Origin: Rhizobium sp. AAP43 | GTDB taxonomy: Bacteria; Pseudomonadota; Alphaproteobacteria; Rhizobiales; Rhizobiaceae | Assembly: GCF_001296045.1 (NCBI RefSeq) | Contig: NZ_LJHS01000012.1 | Coordinates: forward strand, 186,001-250,000 | Direction: 5' to 3' | DNA: 64,000 bases | In this document: piece by piece, positions 59,911 to 64,000 of the stretch | How positions within the stretch are numbered: the stretch's first letter is position 1 | Layout: the number at the start of each line of letters is the position of its first letter | Made by a program: the position numbers and the translations under genes | Notes under the pieces: generated by a model | Databases searched by the model: none | Told to the model about the DNA's origin: nothing | What the model saw: the letters and a program-made list of their open reading frames with translations, nothing else

Positions 59911-59936
59911 TTCGTATGCATATTTCGTATGCACAT
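59911..59936 (+). promoter_or_regulatory. tandem 13-bp repeat upstream of hutC, putative HutC operator
   Basis: TTCGTATGCATAT is followed directly by TTCGTATGCACAT, differing at one base. The pair ends 24 bp before the hutC ATG. GTATGCATA-like near-palindromes suit the HutC subfamily of GntR regulators. Binding here would give autorepression and could also affect the divergent hutF promoter. Confidence 0.45.
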
Positions 59937-59960
59937 GAGGGCAGACGGGGAGAGGCGACC

Positions 59961-60695
59961 ATGACGAAGAAAGAGACGGCAATTCAGGCTGCAGGCTTGC
60001 AGGAGGTTCCGATCTATCAGCGCCTGAAAGCGGACATCAAGAATCGCATCGAAACCGGCGAATGGCCGGCTCATCATCGCATCCCTTCGGAAAACGAGAT
60101 TGCGGACACGCTGAATGTCAGCCGAATGACAGCCAACCGCGCATTGCGCGAGCTTGCGATGGAAGGCGTCATCGTTCGGGTGAAGGGTCGAGGTTCCTTC
60201 GTGGCAAAGAAGAAGCGCAGCGCGCCTTTCATGGGCGTGCGTAACATTGCCGACGAGATTGTCGAGCGTGGCGCATTACATACCGCACTGGTGATCCTCG
60301 CACAGACGGAGATCTGTGGCCACGATCTGGCAGAAGCCATGGAAATGGATGTCGGCGCACCGGTCTTCCACTCCGTCATCCTGCACCATGAGGACGACCT
60401 ACCGATCCAGCTGGAGGATCGTTTCGTCAACCCGGCCGTTGCGCCGGATTATCTGATGCAGGATTTCGACAGCACCACGCCCAATGCATATTTGACGACT
60501 GTCGCACCTATTTCCCATACGGAACAATTCGTCGAAGCCGTCCTGCCGCAGCCATGGGAATGCAAGCATCTGGCGGTCATGCGCGCAGAGCCCTGCCTTC
60601 TCATTCGTCGCAGGACATGGTCCTCCGACCGCATCGTCACATCAGTGCGGCTTCTATATCCAGGCAGCCGGTACAGGCTGGAAAACAGTTCCTGA
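59961..60695 (+). CDS. hutC: histidine utilization repressor HutC
   Basis: GntR-family repressor of 244 aa. The winged helix is at ~20-90 (VPIYQRLKADIKNRIETGEW, NEIADTLNVSRMTANRALRE, VIVRVKGRGSFVAKKK). The UTRA sensor domain follows, with FHSVILHHEDDLPIQLEDRF as a hallmark and the ending LVIRRTWS-like (CLLIRRRTWSS). Urocanate is the known inducer of HutC. The ATG at 59961 is preceded by GGGGAGAGG. It is divergent from hutF across 135 bp. Confidence 0.94.
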   Translation: MTKKETAIQAAGLQEVPIYQRLKADIKNRIETGEWPAHHRIPSENEIADTLNVSRMTANRALRELAMEGVIVRVKGRGSFVAKKKRSAPFMGVRNIADEIVERGALHTALVILAQTEICGHDLAEAMEMDVGAPVFHSVILHHEDDLPIQLEDRFVNPAVAPDYLMQDFDSTTPNAYLTTVAPISHTEQFVEAVLPQPWECKHLAVMRAEPCLLIRRRTWSSDRIVTSVRLLYPGSRYRLENSS

Positions 60696-60893
60696 AAGTG
60701 ATCGCGGCGCACATGACGCCCCCCCCCCTGTGGAACGCGACAGATAGATCGGCGCTGCCCAATCAAGTTTTTTGCATCGGCTTTTGCATCTGAGCGCGTC
60801 CGTACGTCCGCGACCAGAAAATCGTAGGATCTGACATTCTGGACAATCTAGTATTTCTACCTATTATATGTACAAATCATAGGGAGAATGATC
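60696..60893. other. 198-bp gap with a C10 tract
   Basis: Non-coding interval between hutC and the FAD-protein gene. It holds a run of ten C bases at 60719-60728. An AT-rich stretch at 60848-60880 (including TATTATATGTACAAATCAT) probably holds the promoter of the next gene. No terminator stem was recognised. Confidence 0.4.
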
Positions 60894-62348
60894 ATGTTGC
60901 GCATCACCATGTCGATCACCCAACAACCGAGAGCCAGAGGCCCCGGCGCGACCAGGTTCGCGATCATCGGTGGCGGATATACGGGAGCCATCATTGCGCG
61001 GCATCTGGCCGAACGCGCCCATGAGAGGATCGATCAGATCCTTGTCTTCGAACCAAGGACTGAACTAGGGGCGGGCCTCGCCTATTCCGCTCCCGATCCA
61101 TCCCTGCGCCTGAATGTGGCAGCGCATCGCATGCGAGCCGTTCCCGGAGATCCCGGCGCGTTTGCCGTCTGGCTCAAAAAAACGGGACGTCTGTCAGCCG
61201 ACGTATCGGCAGTCACGGATAGCGGCATCTACGCCAGGCGCAGCGATTTCGGGGATTTCATGGGCGAGCTGCTTCGTCCGCACATGGAGACAGGACGAAT
61301 TCTCCATGTTCGCGAACAGGTAGTCTCAATGGAACGTACCTCGGCAGGCTGGACGCTTTTCACGAAGAGCGGGACACCCACGGTGGTCGACGCCGTCGTT
61401 ATCGCCACGGGACATGCACCGGCCAAGACCCCATTCCAGATCCCCACACATTTGATGCGGACCGGGCAATGTGTTGCCGCGGGCGATATCGGCGGGCTCA
61501 AGCGGATCTCAACTGACGAAACCATCCTCATCGTCGGATCTGGCTTGTCAGCGCTGGATGCCCTGTCGTGCCTAAAGTCCCGAAACCACAGGGGGCCAAT
61601 CACAATCCTGTCGCGCAGTGGCCTTCTGCCGCGCTCTCACGCCCGCGGGGACTTCTCGCCCTATGGAGATTTCACGCTTGAACAGCCAACCGCCATCTCC
61701 GTCTTGCGCCGGTTCCGGGATGTCGTCGCCGAATTGACACGAGATGGTGTGCCCTGGCAAAGCGCCATGGATGCCCTGAGACATCAAGGCCAGACCCTGT
61801 GGATGCAAATGCCGCAGCAAGAGCAGAGACGCGTCCTCCGGCATTTGCGGCGATGGTATGAAGTCCACCGGTTTCGAATGCCGCCACAGATCGAAGCGCT
61901 GTTACAAACCGAAGTGGGCGACGCTCCAGTGACGTTTCTGAGCGGTCGCCTGACCAAAGTCGGCTCTCACGGCGACAGGATCCGCGTAGACCTATCCCGG
62001 CGGATAACAAAAACAGCTGAAACCCTTGAGGTGGACCGCATCATCGTTGCAACGGGTCCGGATCAATCGAATGTGCTGGACTACCAGCCCTTCCTCAAGA
62101 ACCTGGCGGATCAAGGCATGCTAAGGCCGGACCGGCTGGGGCTTGGCATCGATTGCGATCATCTCTGCCGGGCAATCTCGCTCAGGGGCAACCCGCAGCC
62201 TTCAATCGTCGTGGCCGGCCCTTTGACCCGCGGCAGGTTCGGCGAGATTACCGGCGTTCCCGAGATCGCCTCCCAGGCAAGCGCCATCGTGGACTATCTT
62301 CTCAGGTGGTCGACGCAACAAACGAGAACGATCGAAATCGGCGCCTGA
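60894..62348 (+). CDS. FAD/NAD(P)-binding protein of unknown substrate
   Basis: Flavoprotein of 484 aa from the ATG at 60894, which sits 7 nt after GGGAG; the ATG at 60888 is too close to it. The FAD fold is FAIIGGGYTGAIIARHLAE at the N-terminus with a second dinucleotide fold at ILIVGSGLSALDAL near residue 210. SYPDPSLRLNVAAHRM-type and VIATGHAPAKTP regions match the FAD-NAD(P)-binding domain found in amine- and lipid-modifying monooxygenase-like proteins. The specific reaction is unknown. It converges with cysA (3 bp between stops), so it is unlikely to share its promoter. Confidence 0.82.
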   Translation: MLRITMSITQQPRARGPGATRFAIIGGGYTGAIIARHLAERAHERIDQILVFEPRTELGAGLAYSAPDPSLRLNVAAHRMRAVPGDPGAFAVWLKKTGRLSADVSAVTDSGIYARRSDFGDFMGELLRPHMETGRILHVREQVVSMERTSAGWTLFTKSGTPTVVDAVVIATGHAPAKTPFQIPTHLMRTGQCVAAGDIGGLKRISTDETILIVGSGLSALDALSCLKSRNHRGPITILSRSGLLPRSHARGDFSPYGDFTLEQPTAISVLRRFRDVVAELTRDGVPWQSAMDALRHQGQTLWMQMPQQEQRRVLRHLRRWYEVHRFRMPPQIEALLQTEVGDAPVTFLSGRLTKVGSHGDRIRVDLSRRITKTAETLEVDRIIVATGPDQSNVLDYQPFLKNLADQGMLRPDRLGLGIDCDHLCRAISLRGNPQPSIVVAGPLTRGRFGEITGVPEIASQASAIVDYLLRWSTQQTRTIEIGA

Positions 62349-62351
62349 GGC

Positions 62352-63386
62352 CTAGCGGAAAATCCGCCATTTCGTCGGCTGGAAGCGCAGCGGTGAACCG
62401 ACGGCCACTTCGGCGCTCAGCGGGATCTCGATCTCGATGTGATGTGCGGGGCCCTCGCCCGAGACATCGAGTTCGGCAATCCGGGTGCCCGCCAGACGCC
62501 GCTGCGCGGTCACCGTGCCGACGATGCTGCCGGGGCCATCGGCGAGCTCAACATCCTGCGGCCGGAAGTAAAGCTGGCCTTCACCATCCGCCTCCTGGTC
62601 CGCCGGGGCAATGACCACACCCTCGAACATGACATTCCCATCCTGAACCTTGACCGGCAGATGCGAGGATTCGCCGATAAAGGAGAAGACGAAGGCTGAG
62701 TTCGGGCGATCATAAACGTCATCGGCGGTACCGACCTGCTCGACCTTACCCTGGCTCATGACCACAACGCGGTCGGCGAGTTCGAGCGCCTCTTCCTGGT
62801 CATGGGTGACGAAGAAGGTCGTGTGGCCGGTGCGGTCGTGGAATTCGCGCAGCCAGCGGCGCAGGTCCTTGCGGACCTTGGCATCGAGCGCCCCGAAGGG
62901 TTCGTCGAGCAACAGAACGGAAGGCTCGATCGCCATCGCACGGGCGAGCGCCACACGCTGACGCTGACCGCCGGACAGCTGGGCGGGATAGCGCCTGTCG
63001 AGACCTTCGAGCTGGACCATGGCGAGAAGATCGGCAACCCGCGTCTTGATCTCGGCGCTTGTGGGACGCGTCGCCTTCGGCCGCACCCGCAGACCAAAGC
63101 CGATATTCTCGGCAACGGTCATATGCTTGAACAGCGCGTAATGCTGGAAGACGAAACCGACATGCCTGTCCTGCACGGTCTTGTGCGACGCGTCTTCGGC
63201 GCCGAAGAAAATCTGCCCCTCGGTCGGCTGCTCAAGGCCTGCGATCAGGCGCAGAAGCGTTGTCTTTCCGGAACCTGACGGTCCGAGAAGGGCAATGAGT
63301 TCGCCCGTCTTGACGGAAAGGGAAACATCATGAAGCGCCGGAAACTGGCCGAACTCTTTCCGGATATTCTTGATCGCGACTTCCAT
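62352..63386 (-). CDS. cysA: sulfate/thiosulfate ABC transporter ATP-binding protein
   Basis: Importer ATPase of 344 aa. Walker A is GPSGSGKTT, the signature [15 protein letters not shown], Walker [16 protein letters not shown] and the switch His [14 protein letters not shown]. The C-terminal ~100 residues are a TOBE-type regulatory domain (YFRPQDVEL). The start at [12 protein letters not shown] was preferred to an upstream in-frame ATG at 63446 lying inside cysW. It follows cysW after 13 bp. CysA energises sulfate and thiosulfate uptake. Confidence 0.94.
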   Translation of the reverse strand: MEVAIKNIRKEFGQFPALHDVSLSVKTGELIALLGPSGSGKTTLLRLIAGLEQPTEGQIFFGAEDASHKTVQDRHVGFVFQHYALFKHMTVAENIGFGLRVRPKATRPTSAEIKTRVADLLAMVQLEGLDRRYPAQLSGGQRQRVALARAMAIEPSVLLLDEPFGALDAKVRKDLRRWLREFHDRTGHTTFFVTHDQEEALELADRVVVMSQGKVEQVGTADDVYDRPNSAFVFSFIGESSHLPVKVQDGNVMFEGVVIAPADQEADGEGQLYFRPQDVELADGPGSIVGTVTAQRRLAGTRIAELDVSGEGPAHHIEIEIPLSAEVAVGSPLRFQPTKWRIFR

Positions 63387-63399
63387 GCAGGGGAACCTT

Positions 63400-64000
63400 T
63401 CAATGCTTGCGAGTGCCGGAAAGTTCGGCACTGTATCGGATCTCAAGGATCGTCTTCAGCGCGAGCGTCACGAGCGCGAGGAGAGCCAGGAGGGTCGATA
63501 CGGCGAACGCCGCGACAAAATTGTATTCGTTGTAGAGAACCTCGACATGCAGGGGCATGGTATCGGTGAGGCCGCGAATATGGCCGGAGACGACGGAGAC
63601 GGCGCCGAATTCGCCCATGGCGCGCGCATTGCAGAGCAGCACGCCGTAAAGCAGACCCCACTTGATATTCGGCAAGGTCACGTACCAGAAGGTCTGCCAG
63701 CCGGACGCACCCAGTGACAAGGCCGCCTCCTCGTCGCCCGTTCCCTGCTCCTGCATCAGCGGAATCAGTTCGCGTGCCACGAACGGAAACGTCACGAAGA
63801 CGGTGGCAAGCACGATGCCGGGGATCGCAAAGAGCACCTCGATACCCCAGGACTTGAGGAACGGCCCGAGGAAGCTGTTGGCCCCGAAGAGCAGCACATA
63901 GACGAGACCTGATATAACCGGCGAGATCGAGAACGGCAGATCGATCAGCGTCGTCAGGAAAGACTTGCCTCGGAACTCGAACTTGGCGATTGCCCAGGCG
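63400..64000 (-). CDS. cysW: sulfate ABC transporter permease CysW (5' end cut by window)
   Basis: The last 199 residues of the permease are visible; the frame stays open to the window edge, so the start lies outside. [20 protein letters not shown] is a hallmark of CysW/CysT, and the coupling loop is [21 protein letters not shown]. The ending [20 protein letters not shown] is typical. It is upstream of cysA in a leftward cys operon; cysT and a binding protein would be expected further right. Confidence 0.93.
   Translation of the reverse strand, partial: AWAIAKFEFRGKSFLTTLIDLPFSISPVISGLVYVLLFGANSFLGPFLKSWGIEVLFAIPGIVLATVFVTFPFVARELIPLMQEQGTGDEEAALSLGASGWQTFWYVTLPNIKWGLLYGVLLCNARAMGEFGAVSVVSGHIRGLTDTMPLHVEVLYNEYNFVAAFAVSTLLALLALVTLALKTILEIRYSAELSGTRKH

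Overview
The window reads as a piece of an alphaproteobacterial genome of the Rhizobiaceae type (Rhizobium, Agrobacterium, Ensifer or a relative). The grounds are the GC-rich coding style, the many sugar ABC importers with GntR, AraC and LysR regulators, the order of the C-P lyase cluster (phnGHIJKL, hexapeptide acetyltransferase, phnCDEE, DUF1045, phnMN), and a five-step hut operon. I cannot name a species. No rRNA, tRNA, CRISPR array, prophage or insertion sequence was seen. Almost all the DNA is protein-coding.

Layout. 1-4061: a CUT1-type sugar importer (cut by the left edge) with a divergent AraC regulator. 4080-14275: a locus with a tandem-HTH GntR regulator, a tagaturonate reductase-like enzyme, altronate dehydratase, a threo-aldose dehydrogenase-like AKR, FucU mutarotase, an Rbs-type importer and an L-galactonate dehydrogenase-like enzyme. 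Together these fit import and oxidation of L-galactose to 2-keto-3-deoxygluconate. 14414-19556: a translationally coupled set (HAD-UbiA fusion, GtrA, DprE1-like, DprE2-like) that resembles decaprenyl-phosphoryl-arabinose synthesis and Azorhizobium noeCHOP, with a facing polytopic membrane protein. 19668-23904: a quinone/VOC dioxygenase plus hydrolase pair with a LysR regulator, then a glutamine amidotransferase and a GntR regulator. 23888-26587: a P2-type cation ATPase. 26920-31167: a 1415-residue protein made of 175 consecutive octapeptides.

31185-44510: a complete phosphonate (C-P lyase) system with PhnF regulator, two putative Pho boxes and a small antisense membrane-protein gene between phnI and phnJ. 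44532-48263: paoABC-type molybdenum aldehyde oxidoreductase. 48558-50936: phosphoenolpyruvate synthase. 50967-60695: hutD-U-G-H-I, a HutH paralogue, hutF and divergent hutC, for histidine breakdown to glutamate and formate. 60894-64000: a FAD/NAD(P)-binding protein facing cysA and cysW (cut by the right edge).

The most striking items are three. First, the octapeptide protein holds its 8-residue register without a single indel and carries a hidden 17-octad (136-residue) super-repeat with alternating 10- and 7-octad spacing. Second, the HutH paralogue lacks exactly the three residues that form the MIO cofactor. Third, the putative L-galactose locus is controlled by a GntR protein with two winged-helix domains and ATCGAT-centred boxes.
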